Shown: positions 23,285 to 34,693 of the stretch, piece after piece
Numbering within the stretch: the first letter of the stretch is position 1
Layout: every line of letters starts with the position of its first letter
Translations under genes and position numbers: made by a program
Notes under the pieces: model-generated
What the model saw: only the letters and a program-made list of their open reading frames with translations
What the model was told of the DNA's origin: nothing
The model's database searches: none
Assembly (NCBI GenBank): GCA_012845835.1
Contig: JABAKD010000025.1
Span: 24,351,923-24,415,922 of the forward strand
Length of the DNA stretch: 64,000 bases
Source of the DNA: Undaria pinnatifida
Taxonomy: Eukaryota; Sar; Phaeophyceae; Laminariales; Alariaceae
Direction of reading: 5' to 3'

Positions 23285-24385
23285 AGGGATTCAGTCAGGA
23301 GTTTTTTTTTTGTCTCGGCCTTAGTATGCGATTCGCGGAACTGGAATTCCCGGTCAAATAGCATCGTTCTTGCGCCGACTTCGGGGGGCGGCTCCAACGC
23401 CCATCGCCCCGCCGCGTCCGCTCCGCACAAAAACGTGAATTCGGACGGATGCCGAGCGAGAAAAATGAGAAGTTGCAAAAATACCGCATGTCGAGGAGAG
23501 ATTCCGGAAATTTTGGTTTTATCTTTATGTCTCCAGCGCATGGATGATTTACAAAACTGGCATAATTTCCACACGGTAGTTGCCAATGTTTGGAATTTTT
23601 CGGTGGCATACTCTCGAGCGTTTGTTTTGCTTGACGTATGCATGGCCTGAACGAATGAAACCCGTAAACGTCTTTGGGGGGCGGCTCCTTTAATGCGTAA
23701 AAATCTTTAGCGTGCGGCTCCAACGCCCCTCGCCCTTCCTCATATGTTAGGCGCCTCGTCGTGAATGCGGATGGATTCTGAGCGAGGCAAGGGAGAAGTT
23801 GCAGAAATATTGTATTTTAATGAGGTAATCTAGCGAGTTCGGTTGTATCTTACAATAACGTCGGCAGCGTCTGGAAAATTACAAAAGTTGGCGTCATTTC
23901 CTAACGGTTGGTAGTTGCCATAGTTTTGGATTTTGCGGTGGTATTGTCTCGATCGTTTTTTTTGCTTGACGTCCGCCGTGCTTGAGCGTTTGTTTGTTTT
24001 CATCGAGGTATAAAGGGCTCGAACGAATATAACACGTAAACGTCTTCGGGGGGCGGATCCGACGCGTAAATGTCTTTGGGGGGCGGCTCCAACGCGTGGA
24101 AGTCTTCCGGGGGCGGCTCTCGCCCCCCTCGCCCATCCTTATCCGCTGGATACCTCGACGGGAACTCGGATGGATGCTGATCGAGGCAAGCGAGAAGTAA
24201 AAAAAATGTTTTATTTTGATGAGGTAATCTTACGACCTCGGCGGTATCATATAATGACGTCTGCAGCGTCTAGAAAATTGCTAAACATGGTATCATTTCC
24301 AAACGGTGGGTAGTTGCTAAAGTTTTGAATCTTGCGATGGTATACTCTCGAGCGCTTGTTTTGCTTGACGTCTGCTGGGCTTGAG
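23285..24385 (+). repeat. Family Z, three adjacent copies
   Basis: Copies at about 23,285-23,640, 23,650-23,990 and 24,020-24,385 share 'cttcggggggcggctccaac', 'cgaggcaagcgagaagt' (or similar), 'ttccaaacggt', 'ggaattttgcggtggcatac' and 'ctcgagcgtttgttttgctt'. Between copies 2 and 3, 'aaacgtcttcggggggcgg' is itself repeated. The best conserved member outside is at 36,190-36,535. On the minus strand copies 1 and 36.2 kb share the peptide motif LFDREFQ-RESHT, so the family may derive from a coding element, but frames are broken. Confidence 0.6.
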
Positions 24386-24939
24386 AGCGTGTTATATACC
24401 CAGTAAAAGTAGAGCGCTCTGATTCGTCTTGAAATGTTATTGCGTTTGGTACTTTCGAAGTGTTTGTCATTTCGCGAGTGGTTGGTCTGCACGACAACCT
24501 GATATAGGCTCAAAATCGTCACAGGAGTTGTACTATTGAAAAATGCGTACAACTTCGCCGGGTGAACACGCACGTGCAAATATCATATCTGACCAATTAC
24601 AACAACGATGGACAACCTACAAAAATAAGTGAAGAAAAAACGCGCGAGCGATGACGTGCTTTTCGTAGACGAATCTACATATTACGGCACACGCGAAAGG
24701 TTCCCTACGGCCGGCAACGAAGGCGGGGGCACAACTTTGTTTTAGAAGCACAATAAGACAGAAACCCGTTATGCAAACAAAAAAAAAAACACTAGATAAC
24801 GTACATGATGCAAATGATCAGCCGAATTGCGACCGCACAAATAATTGCGGGCTTAGTTAGTAGGCTTCGACCCAATAGGTCTAGTTTTTTTGCGCAACCT
24901 ATGACGCAAGTAACTAGCCAAATTGCGGTAGTTTTGCTC

Positions 24940-25205
24940 GACGTCTGCAGGGCCTAAACGAATATAATACGGGAAAGGGCAAGTAACTGTGAAGAATGCG
25001 ATGCAAGGTTAGGAAGGCTGCAAGACGAATCAATCTCGGCCCTAATATTCGATTCGCAAAAGCGGAATTCTCATTCATGAGCGCCGTCTTTGGGCTGCAG
25101 CTCCAACGTCCGTCGCCCTGGCGTATCCGTTCCACACCTCAACGTGAACGTGGATTGACGTTCAGCGAGATAAGCGAGAATTGCGCTATTTTTTAATTTG
25201 GGCGG
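24940..25205 (+). repeat. Family Z, partial diverged copy
   Basis: It shares 'tctcggccctaatattcgat', 'gctgcagctccaacgtccgt' and 'gagataagcgagaa' with the 23.3-kb copies and stops before the 'aattttgcggtggc' part. Confidence 0.5.
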
Positions 25206-26800
25206 TATAAGCCAGAGCTATCCTCGGATGTTGGCATATATATATGTAAGGCTTGAACGTATAAGTAAGGGATAACATGTCCAAATAGGCATATAGATTT
25301 CATCTCGACGATGCTTTTTTTCATGGCCGCCTCCAAGCGCGCACCCTATCGTAGCTAGTACTGCTGTGTTTCGTTTCCTGTCGGTTCAGTGGGTATAGTG
25401 CTATAACCAATGAAGGATGTGTCGTGAGTACCATTCTCACCCACAATTATATTTTGTATTATGGAGCGTGCGCAAGACGTTTTGAATGGTTATGATAATT
25501 GTTAGTGTTCTTCCGGGTACTGCAAACTGTAGTACGCGGAGAGACGGTAGCTCCGGAAATGTGTCTTGCGCAGTCGGTGATAATTTATTAACGAACTGGA
25601 ATCATGTAAAATTGCTTTCTTGCATAACTAACTCATGTGACTGTTACGGAGACAAGTCAAATAATTGGGTAGTGCTACATTTCGTGCGTTGGATTCTTAC
25701 CTACTTCATTATCGTCTTTTTCAAGCGTGCGCGCTGACGACACTATGAATGGTTACTATGGTATTTTAGCATATATATATAGTAGCACTACCCACTGAGC
25801 TACTGAGTCAAGTGATAAAGTATAGCTCAGGGGGCAGTGCAGTAGCATTTCTCGGTCGTATCACTTTGTTCGAATACCGCCGTCGAAGCGAGAAGCGCTC
25901 AACATGTTTTATTTCCAACGGTACTCTCCAGTTTTTCTTGGGATCTTGATGTATGGAGAGGTTGTTAAAATAAACATCGGAGAGGTTGTTAAAATAAACT
26001 TGGAAATACATTACTCATAAATTGGCATAATATTTTGTCCCACAACAAATAACGATACTACTGTACAGAAAATCCCCATTGTACTGTAGTAGGGATGATA
26101 GCAGTGCTTTTGTTGGAAAGTACACGTACATACGTACATGGATATAGCCGTGTCGAGCGCACGCATGACTAAACGAGGAGGAAGTAGAAGTGATTACGAC
26201 TAGTGGGACAGGATAACCCCTACAGAAGCATTGCGAGTGGCTGCGTCCCGGGACCTAGAGTGTTGTAATTTTTTTATCCCTCCTGTTGTAAAGTTTCGCC
26301 ACTCGAAGGTGGTAGACAATAGGATGGCGTGCTTTGTTGTTGCTGTGGTCTCTGACACCGTTGCTGTGATCGTTTGCCGGTCAAGTGAAGGCCACCGTGT
26401 GTTGGTACGTCACTGACAAATAAGTTTGTGTTGCTTCGTACTCGACGTGCTCCTTGTTGCTGCTGATTGCGGATTGATGATCTCTTCTAGTAGTGACGTT
26501 TGTTTTTTGTAGCACACTTCTACTTTCCAGCTTCAGAAGAAATTATGGACAGATGACCGTGGTCACAAGTAAGTGTCGTCCTTCCTTTCCCCCCCCCGGT
26601 TATTGCCTTCAGTTTCTTTGGCGCATTGGGTTCAGCACCCACTTAACGTCGAATTTCATGTAGTGTTGCTAACTCACGCTCTTCTTGCGCTTTCCGCAAA
26701 ACAATGAGTGCAAAAGACGAAAAATTATACGAGTACGCACTCGGGGGAATTCGATCTGACGAACCTGACCTATACCAGGCTCGAGGATATAACCTGATCC
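25206..26800. other. No gene recognised
   Basis: Only a 24-bp direct repeat ('gagaggttgttaaaataaac' twice near 25,957-26,000) stands out. Frames are short and unremarkable. Confidence 0.35.
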
Positions 26801-26814
26801 GCCACCGTGGCACT

Positions 26815-27200
26815 GAGTGATATAGAGCCGGTCGCCCGGGTGGTCTAGATTAGGGTTGCACTTGAGTACTACTAAGTTAAAAACTATCGTTGGTCTTCGA
26901 GTTGAATAACCACCGTTGTGAGCATTGTTGGCTACATTTATTTTAAGAAATAAATAGAAAAAAAAGGATGAATTATCTGCTGAAATCGCCTAACAACGTG
27001 GGTGGGTATTAATCGACGCGAATCGACGAGGGAAGAAAATGCCGAATTATTTCCGGGATGAAAAATAGGGCACGTGCCGTGATGGGGAGGGTGGGGAGGA
27101 CCCCGCTATATGACCACGGATCTAAAATATATTACTGGGAGAGCGAGAGTAATGCGAGCATCACAACAAATGGGATGGGAAAAGAAAAATAATTGAAGTG
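26815..27200 (+). repeat. SINE-like repeat, copy 1
   Basis: It begins 'gtcgcccgggtggtctagat' (A-box-like) and has a degenerate B-box region 'cttcgagttgaataacc' about 70 bp on. It continues 'aacaacgtgggtgggt', 'cgacgagggaagaaa', 'gcacgtgccg' and ends near 'gggatgggaaaagaaaaata'. It matches 46,455-46,810 along its length. A tRNA-derived promoter is inferred from the boxes; no protein is encoded. Confidence 0.55.
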
Positions 27201-27800
27201 TATTACTGCTGCTGTAATAATACGATACCCAAGCTAGTTGCACCGATCGTTTTGATCTGGACTGCCTCCTGTTGGTTTATGTAATTGGTCCATGTACAAC
27301 TTCTCTAACCACACGCAGCGGACATGGTCAGTCACATTACTGGCCCCGGATGCTTGATTGAGTAAAACTATCATAAGAAATACACTCGACACGTTTCGTC
27401 GCCAGACGAAATAGTCAGTCGGCGTGTGCTCGGATTTATCTGTACGAAATCTGATGAATAAAGCTCTGAATCAGGTTCACTTCAAAAGCGGTAGGTATTA
27501 ATAGTAGTGCGTTGTTATAATTGTTAGTCTTCATTTAACTCTTGGCATTACCTTACATACTGTACGCGCAGACTATGATTGTGTGTGTTGACGTTTTGTA
27601 CTTTACCAAATATACTGAATCGAAAAATTCGAGCTGCTGCCGTGCCCCACCCTTGCGGGGCCCTTGTACAAATGGTAAATGTGGTGCCAGACTATGCCAG
27701 CCAAGTATACCGCCACTATTTAAGGCACCACTACTATATATACAATGAAGATAGGGCTGACATATATATGTCAATTGTTCAGGGGCTCCGCTCCGCGGGG
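27201..27800. other. No gene recognised
   Basis: Short frames only. 'gcggggcccttgtacaaatg' near 27,655 resembles a stretch near 44,640 in the hAT exon, but is too short to interpret. Confidence 0.35.
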
Positions 27801-27809
27801 AGGCTGAAG

Positions 27810-28470
27810 CCAACCGCTACGCTCGCGCAAGGAAGATTTCGACTAAATGTGAAGAGGCAGAAAGAAGAGGCCCATGATTTAGGTCAACTCGCGATTTGAT
27901 AGTTCCTAGAGCTTTTGCGGAGCTGATTGCACTGTCTGTGCTGTGTTGTGTGCTTGTTGGCGATGGCATGCCCTGATCGGCAGTACGGTAATGTGCGAAG
28001 AAAACATCGCGAAGAGGACCGAGATGACGGACAAAATCAACGACGAAAGTATGAAGACGAGTTCACACACTTACACCGGTACCTGGTACGTGGTAGTTCC
28101 CCTAATACCCTGTTGTATGCTGTGTGTTCTAAATGAATAACACTGTCGCCCGCTACGCTCGCTCAAGGAAGAACGCGACTGAAACGTGTAAAGAGGGAAG
28201 AAAAACTAGGCTCATGAATATTTTTTGCAAATAGCGAGTTATCGTGAATGCTAAGATAAGAGGTAATTGTGCAGAGCTATTTCTCCTGCGCTGTGCTTTG
28301 TGCTTGTTGATGACACATTCTGATCGGCAAGCACGTGCGATATCTGCGGGGGGGGGGGGGGGGGGGGGCATGGGGACCGGGCAAGGACAAGCAACTGAAG
28401 AAGGCAAAAAGACGAGTACGCAACACGTACATACCGATACCTGGCACAAGTATCTTACGTGGTACTACTG
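27810..28470 (+). repeat. ~330-bp tandem duplication, diverged
   Basis: Two copies, about 27,810-28,115 and 28,145-28,470, share 'cgctacgctcgc.caaggaag', 'agctt.tgcggagct', 'ctgtgctgtgttgtgtgctt', 'tctgatcggca', 'aagacgagt.c.cacac' and 'ttacgtggta'. Copy 2 contains a run of about 21 G at 28,348-28,368. No conserved frame. Confidence 0.6.
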
Positions 28471-28649
28471 CTGAAAGTTCGAAAGAAATCACAGCGTCGC
28501 ACGAAACAGAACCGCAAAACGCAGGGCAAGGCACGGCACTGTACTCCGCTGCGCGCGCTGCAGAACTATATATCGCCGGGATGACCTGAGCTGGGGGTGC
28601 ATTGTATGTCATTCAACAATGTAATATGTACAAACCTATCTGCCAAGGG

Positions 28650-28970
28650 TGTGTTCGGCACGGTACTGGTATTCTCGATACCGGTATTGATGCCGTACCG
28701 AACTTACCGAAGCTTCCGCTACTAAATATTGATGTCGTGTCGAACTTACCGAAGTTTCAGGTACCGGTATTTATCATGTACCGAACTTAGCGAAGCGTCC
28801 GGTACCGGTATTGATGTCGTACCGAACCTAAGGAAGCGTCCGGTACCGGTACGAAAGTCTGTACCGGTACCGCCGGTACCTGTACCGGTACCGGCACACA
28901 CTTGAATACATATACAGGCAGTACCGGCGGTATATCCCGCCGGTATGGGACCGACGCACACTTGCCCTTA
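28650..28970. repeat. GGTACC-rich tandem repeat, block 1
   Basis: Repeated 'ggtaccggtattgatgtcgt' followed by 'accgaacttaccgaag', period roughly 55-60 bp, then shorter 'ggtaccgccggtacctgtac' runs. GGTACC and ACCGGT are self-complementary, so the block is dense in palindromes. Confidence 0.7.
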
Positions 28971-29609
28971 GGTACATAAACTGGACATAAATTGGGGGTA
29001 CATGTACAGAGCAACCTGGTATCCACCGGGGGTACCCCATGAGGTATACTATTGAATTTAATTATGTTTGTTAACATATTATCAATATTGCCATTGGTGA
29101 TCTTTGTCTTGGTTGCTGTTATAATGTAAGGTACCCCTTATATTATCAGCAGGGCGACTTCTTCTTATCGATCGTTTCCACGTACACGCCAATCGAGTAG
29201 ATAACGAGGCTTGAGGCGCCCCTTCCCTTCGAAAACCGGCCGGCACCAGGAAACCATCGACAGCTTTGATCGTCTCCGTAAGCAACTCGTACACGTTTCT
29301 CGTGAACGAGGTTTACACAGGACAGGAGCTGACAAAATCACGGGCACGACTTTCTTTTCCGCGTCCACGTCGACAACTTCTACCGCCGGCGCTGGTATGC
29401 GTGGGAGCTGGCGAAGATGACCCGCCACCAAAAGAGGTGGAATCGCTGCCAGAGGCCACCTCATTCTTGGAAGTTGTCCCCTTGCTCATGCGTGCTCAGA
29501 TTCTCGGTATTACGAGCGTACTGGGAGATGCTTGGGGACCAGGGTGTGTGTGTCTTGGAGTGCTGCCTGGAGCCAAACGTCCAAGGGATAACGTTAAAGT
29601 GTGGTAAAA

Positions 29610-29965
29610 TCGGGTTGATATCGTGCCAAACGTGCCGAAGTGTACGTTACAGGGTTGATGTTTTGCCAATCTTACCAACGTTGTCTGGTACCGGTATCGG
29701 TGTTGTACCGATACGGTACATACGTGCACACAGGTACCGCCGGTACCGGTGTTGATGTCATACAGAACTTACCAAAGTTTATGGTACCGATATTGATAGC
29801 GTACGGAACTTACTGAATCATCCGGTACCGGTATTAACGTCGTACCGAACTTCTTGAAGTTTAGGGTACCGGTATTGATGTACCGAACTTCTTACCAAAG
29901 TTTCTGATACCGGTATTGACGCCGTACTGAACTTACCGAAGTACCCGGCACCGGTTATACCGACG
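29610..29965. repeat. GGTACC-rich tandem repeat, block 2
   Basis: The same unit as block 1 in the same orientation ('ggtaccggtattaacgtcgt', 'accgaacttcttgaagttta'), about 6 units. The 640 bp between the two blocks has GC-rich frames on both strands (29,165-29,610) without a recognisable product. Confidence 0.7.
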
Positions 29966-29974
29966 CTGCTGAGC

Positions 29975-30530
29975 TATAGCGCTGCGGTGGAGTGCTGGGC
30001 GAAGCTGAGCTTAGATGAAGAGCCAAGCTGATATCTCGGCTGACATGATGAAACTTCGTGAAGGTACAAAACAAAAAGTGGAAATATAAGAAACGCTAAA
30101 GCTGGACCGTTCCGCAGGTAATGCGCAGCCGATAAATTATCGGCAGATTGAAGAAAGTATAATTTCCCACTGAAAACAGAGAAAAATCGCGAAAGGTTCA
30201 AAATCGTGCTAGCAGAAAAAAAAAAAAAATCAGCAGAAAGCAACTGAAAAGTCAGGAAACAACTGGAAAAACGAGCGACAATCAAAATATGTGGGGCACG
30301 AATTCAACAATAGGTGGAGTACGAACTCAAAGACGAGCTGGGCAGTTCCGCAAAAAAATGCGCGGAGGCGGTGTTAAATTTGGATCCCTGGAGATGCCAG
30401 GGGTGCACCAACCAAGCACTTCCTTCAGAAAGGAAATCGGTATATATTATGACTGGCTTGTTTTATCCTGAACACCGGCACTACATTGGGATAGGGTTCC
30501 CACACATAGATACCTACTACTGAGAATTCC
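29975..30530 (+). repeat. Family Y copy 1
   Basis: The left half matches the reverse complement of 38,450-38,715 (shared 'tggaccgttcc', 'aaggttcaaaatcgtg'). The right half matches 33,165-33,460 ('gcacggaggcggtgt'-like, 'gccaggggtgca', 'cactgcattgaaatagggtt'-like). Peptide-level similarity (SQA-ISAD; LDRS--NAQ; RCQGC--ALP-E) suggests a protein-coding origin now split by frameshifts. Confidence 0.55.
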
Positions 30531-31228
30531 AGTCGTGTCAAGTGAATATTATGTCGACAATATAGCGAGCAATGAATGGCACTATTCAACCGGCTCTTTA
30601 CCCGATATTTGCAGGAACTGATTATTTGCTGCCTCGTGTGTTTTGTGCGTCGAAACACAGCAGTATCACATGCTGAAAAAAGTGCCGGTATATGCCTGGT
30701 TTGTGCGGCGAAACACAGCAGTATCACATGCAAAAAATAGTGCCTGTACGTGCCTGGCCAATATGCCGGCACTCCTATTACACTGTTCAAGACACATCAT
30801 CACCATGATTGATAGTGTAGTTGCCATACATATTTTATCTCTTTGAAGAGTTTTAGTCTCGGTACTTTTTCCGGCAATATAGGAGCGCGAAAGAGTACTA
30901 TAGTGGCACCATATTCAATCGGCACTACTATCTACTGAGATTCCCCCTCTGCAAGGTATGATACGCCTTATACTGCTTAGTAGTGTGTTAATGTGACATC
31001 TTCTGTTTCGTGCGTTGAGCCAATACTACCATGAAATCGAATAATATTCTATTGTGCTTTCTCTAATATATATATATGCTTTCGCTCTCTTTCTCTTGAG
31101 TCACCCGCCTTTCGTCTGATTTTCACCTGCCTTACTGTTCTCTTCAACGTTATTAGGTGCTCTTAGGTTCTGCCCTCACTTTTTACTCTCTGCCTAGCAT
31201 TCCCATTCTCGGGCTTCACCTCAGAACC
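30531..31228. repeat. Family X copy 1, left part
   Basis: It matches 35,660-36,165 ('tggcactattcaaccggctc', 'cactgttcaagacacatcat', 'ttcaatcggcacta') and, from about 31,075, matches 48,993-49,130 ('gctctctttctcttg', 'gtctgattttcacct', 'gcctagcattcccat'). It is interrupted at 31,229 by the inverted-repeat element. Confidence 0.6.
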
Positions 31229-31349
31229 GGCTCGACCCCCATGGTCTTACCTGCCTACCCATAGTACAGGCCAATCAGAAGGCTCCATTTAGGCCTCTTT
31301 TTCTTTTTCTACACAGTCCCTCCCCATAGTACACCATAGTACAGGCCAA

Positions 31350-31620
31350 TCAGCGCGCGACACGGGGGTTGTGCGCGGCGCAACTCTGGTAATACAAGTA
31401 TTAATAGTAGTGCTGCTGTAGTACTGCTGTGATCGGCTCTGCCCGAGCGACACGGGGGTTGTGCGCGGCGCAACTCTGGTAGTACAAGTAGTAGTGCTGC
31501 TGTAGTTCTGCTGTGATCGGCTCTGCCAGAGCGACACGGGGGTTTTGCGCGGCGCAACTCTGGTACTACAAGTAGTAGTGCTGCTACTGTAGTACTGCTG
31601 TGGTCGGCTCTGCCCAAGCG
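31350..31620. repeat. Three ~84-90 bp direct repeats inside the element
   Basis: 'gcgacacgggggttgtgcgc' recurs at about 31,357, 31,447 and 31,531, each followed by 'ggcgcaactctggta', a short 'gtagtag' run and 'tgtgatcggctctgcc'. They are subterminal on the left side, as transposase-binding repeats often are (inference). Confidence 0.65.
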
Positions 31621-31648
31621 GCGGCGTACCTCAAAAAAGCACAAAAAC

Positions 31649-32203
31649 ATGAGACAAATACATGTTGTCCACGCCTGCCGTAGGGCGGTCTTTGTGGCGC
31701 TGCTGCTATTCGCCCGGGATGGAATTCAGCGTGTGGTCGCTCCTCCTGCCCCTGTCGGACGGCCGGCAGGAAAGCAGAATCGAGCGGGTGCGGGCAAGCC
31801 AGGACCTCCATCCCAGGCCGACAAGAGACGCAAGATCATGGAGACGAAACGGCATGATAGCCGGTGGAGACGGTGTTCGGGGGTTGGAGGAGCAGAGCAG
31901 GGTAACTCCGCCGGGGGCAACAGCAGTGCTGGGCTTAGCGCTGTGTCAGGCGCTTCTTCGGCGGCGGGTGCTAAGCGGCGGAACCAGCACTGCCGTACGT
32001 GCGGGCACAAAATGCGAGTCGGAGCCTTCAAACGTCACCACAACCAGTTGCTCTTGTCATCTCCAGGTCCCATTTGCACCGTGCCAGAGAGTCGACGCCG
32101 CGTCAAAGTCAACCCGATTGCCACGAGGCCCATCCGGATGTTCGGTAGCGAGTGTCACTGCGTCGGGGATGATGCTTACCCGGGGGGGTGCAGCTCGAAG
32201 TAG
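31649..32203 (+). CDS. Zinc-finger ORF inside the 1.48-kb element
   Basis: An ATG-initiated frame of 184 codons. Near residues 107-131 it reads KRRNQHCRTCGHKMRVGAF then KRHH, a Cys-x2-Cys...His-His finger with a basic entry. Such fingers are common at the N-terminus of eukaryotic transposases. The N-terminal part is Ala/Gly/Pro/Arg-rich and less convincing, so the true start may be downstream. No catalytic core follows before the right inverted repeat. It may be a transposase exon-1 remnant, or a captured DNA-binding domain in a non-autonomous element. Confidence 0.4.
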   Translation: MRQIHVVHACRRAVFVALLLFARDGIQRVVAPPAPVGRPAGKQNRAGAGKPGPPSQADKRRKIMETKRHDSRWRRCSGVGGAEQGNSAGGNSSAGLSAVSGASSAAGAKRRNQHCRTCGHKMRVGAFKRHHNQLLLSSPGPICTVPESRRRVKVNPIATRPIRMFGSECHCVGDDAYPGGCSSK

Positions 32204-32709
32204 GTGGACCATAAGTCTACGTCAATGAAAGGGTTCGCGTTTGTTAGCGAGAGCACGTACCTCGAGGACATGGTTATCTCGGGCAGCTCATTGTCGTGCC
32301 CACAGGGTAGGCGCGTTGTTCAGGCATGCGCTTATGGATGTAGCTTGAGGGAGCATGTATGTAGTGGCATAATCTCGGTTGTACTCGAGGCTATACTTGA
32401 GTATTCTTGAAAGAACAAATACATTGACACATATTTTATTTTCGTTCGGTCTTGGCTCTCCTCTTGGGCACTGTATTCCACGTCGATCGTTCTACCCACC
32501 CCAGGGGGTGGACGACATCAAGCGCTTTATTTCCATACCCTGTTTGCCGACGTACTCCCATTTGATCAAAAGTTATGCAACATTCACTGCCTGTAGTTGT
32601 GATCTTTTACACGTGCCGTTGACCAAAAAATTCGGCCAAGAAAAGATTTTCGCGCTTCGCGCGAAAATTATTTAACTATCGGGCCAGGTAAGACCATGGG
32701 GGTCGAGCC

Positions 32710-33165
32710 CAACTTGAAGAACTAAAACGCCAATTGTGATGCGGCCAGCCTGTAAGGCTTCCCCGCTTGCTCGCGGGCCTTTCATGTATTCGCTGCTGGT
32801 CCAAAACACTTTCGTGCCTGCTAGTGGGCTTTTCCTATTGTATTCAATGTCACAGCTGACGTTCGTCGCAGGTTCAATTACAGCCGTCCTTCCGTCCAAC
32901 ACCTGACGTTTTCGAAAGAGAGGTGCTGGGCAGGGTGCATCTTGCATTTCATTTTCATGTACGCGTCAGACCTATCAACCTCCACCTTTTACCAAATTGC
33001 ATGACCACTCGCAACTGTTATAATTAGTTTCTAGCTCAAACCTTTCCGACAGGCTGCATGGAAAGCAGAGTGCAGCGTGCAGTGGAGGACTGATAGTTTT
33101 TCCACTCCACATGATCGGTCAGTATCTCTCTCTGAGTGTCCTGATCCCGGAATCGGTCTCAATTG
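32710..33165 (-). pseudogene. Family X copy 1, right part, with broken Cys-rich coding stretch
   Basis: On the minus strand it encodes RKRQVLDGRTAVIEPAT followed by CDIEYNRKSPLAGTK and WTSSEYMKGP, and in a second frame AALCFPCSLSERFELE then NYNSCEWS. The copy at 49.16-49.60 kb encodes the same peptides in one frame, so this copy has a frameshift near 32,950-32,990 and its C-terminus runs into the inserted element. I do not recognise the protein. Confidence 0.5.
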
Positions 33166-33460
33166 TTGTTTATTACAGCTGAAAAGTGAAGGAACGACTG
33201 CCAAAACGACCAACAATAAAAGTTGGTGGAGCAAGAAAATCAAAGACAAGCTCGACAGCTCCGCAAGTAAAGCACGGAGGCGGTGTCGAATTGGGATTCC
33301 CGGAGATATCAGATGCCAGGGGTGCAGCAGCCGAGCACTTCCAGCAGAAGGACAAAAATGGGCAAATATTATCATTGGCTAGTTTTATTCTGAGCACCGG
33401 CACTGCATTGAAATAGGGTTCCCATGCAAAGGTATCTACGGCAGAGAATTTTAGCGTGGG
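33165..33460 (+). repeat. Family Y copy 2 (right half)
   Basis: It aligns with 30,245-30,530, including 'gatgccaggggtgcag' and 'atagggttcccat'. In plus frame it reads KSWWSKKIKDKLDSSASK and then RCQGCSSRALPAEGQ. Together with copy 1 it flanks family X copy 1 as direct repeats. Confidence 0.5.
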
Positions 33461-33492
33461 GGCGCACAAGCAAGCTTATCCCCCACACGTAA

Positions 33493-33514
33493 CCCCCCCC
33501 CCCCCCCCCCCCCC
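33493..33514. repeat. Poly-C tract
   Basis: A run of about 22 cytosines, outside any family A copy. Confidence 0.8.
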
Positions 33515-33923
33515 GAGGCCCGAAAAATGAAATGTTCATATTTTTTAATACATTATTTTTTGCTTTGTTTGCTTGCTTGGTGGTTCGTTTCTGGCTGTGC
33601 CGCAATAGATGGTTTACTGCACATTCTTGCGTTAAAAAAGAGGCTTGGCAAGCAAGCCAACGTTGCACGAGCAAGGGATGTCAAACTGTACATTAGGATG
33701 TCTAGGTACGTAAATCCTTGCGTCAATGCAAGGTGGTCAATGTAGTCAGAAATTATCAATGGCGGGCTAGCGCCGCGCATGGGCGCAAAACCCGCCCCCA
33801 CATCGTCTCAGGACTGACGAACGCGTCGACTTGCTTCTGCCAACTTACTTCTGCTACCACCGTCGATACAGTAGTGCGGGGAACAAGCGCGAAAAAAACA
33901 AATTAGACAACAAAATTGTTTAG

Positions 33924-34349
33924 TTCTGCTTGGAGACATCATATCATCAGTCCAAACTTGCCCGAAAGGTCAGGGAGAAGAGAAATACCGGAAGGGCGTT
34001 CATAACTCCCGTCGAAACCACGTCAGCGAAACTGCCCGCGCCCACACCACGCTCACCCTTGGTCACAACTCCCGTCACAACCACGTCGGCGCCACTGCCC
34101 GCGCCCGAACCACCCTCACCCCTGTTAACAACTCCTGTCGCCAACACGTCAGCGTCACCGATTGCGCCCCCGCCGCTGCTACTGTCCATCAACACCGGCG
34201 ACTCCTTCGCGCCGTCCGTGGCACTCTTCAAATTGAAAAAATCCAGCAATTTCAATGTGCGCCCGCTCCCCACCGCCGCCGCGGCACCGGCACCCCTGTC
34301 GACACACGTTGGTCGACGTGCAATTTGCGACATGGGCAATAGTAATTGA
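33924..34349 (+). CDS. Possible exon, Pro/Thr-rich with 21-residue repeats
   Basis: Open from a stop at 33,921 to the stop at 34,347-34,349, with no ATG near the start. At about 34,008-34,170 a 63-bp unit repeats two and a half times, encoding TTPVTTTSAPLPAPEPPSP-like segments, a mucin-like composition. A multiple-of-three period favours a coding origin. The opposite strand is also open (Gly/Val/Asp-rich), which weakens the call. Function unknown. Confidence 0.25.
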   Translation, partial: FCLETSYHQSKLARKVREKRNTGRAFITPVETTSAKLPAPTPRSPLVTTPVTTTSAPLPAPEPPSPLLTTPVANTSASPIAPPPLLLSINTGDSFAPSVALFKLKKSSNFNVRPLPTAAAAPAPLSTHVGRRAICDMGNSN

Positions 34350-34693
34350 TCAGCCGTCGAACGAAAATACGAATTTGCTCCTGTTTTCACATGCACACAT
34401 CGAGAAGGCCTGCAGCCTCATAAACTGCGCCACTAAAATGCGTCCAGCGTGGCAGTTCCCAAACTGCTAAACACGCGCAAACGACCTCCTGTAAAAAATG
34501 TGAAGCAGTGTATTAACAACCAGATATATTTCACAAACACCACGTCATGAGTAAAACATAGGTCTAATGTACCACACAGCTTGCAAAGTTGAGTTTCAAC
34601 CATTCAATCGGTCGTACTCACAACTGACGTTTTCAACTTTTTATCGAAACTGCTTGTGCTAGCGAATGCAACAACTGCTGTCCTCATAAGTCC

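Larger units (their letters stand above)
31229..32709. mobile_element. 1,481-bp element with 25-bp perfect terminal inverted repeats
   Basis: Positions 31,229-31,253 and 32,685-32,709 are exact reverse complements starting GGCTCGACCCCCATGGTCTT, with weaker pairing continuing inward. It sits inside family X. The copy at 48,985-49,650 reads straight across the corresponding place, so it supplies an empty-site comparison. Inside are direct repeats and a zinc-finger ORF. No convincing target duplication is seen, so the superfamily is open. Confidence 0.7.

Noticed and set aside
29165-29610. Overlapping GC-rich frames of about 100 codons on both strands between the GGTACC blocks
   Set aside because: Neither strand shows a domain or splice support, and both are equally open, as expected from GC content.
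31350-31620. CRISPR-like array
   Set aside because: Only three 84-90 bp units without unique spacers, in eukaryotic transposon context.
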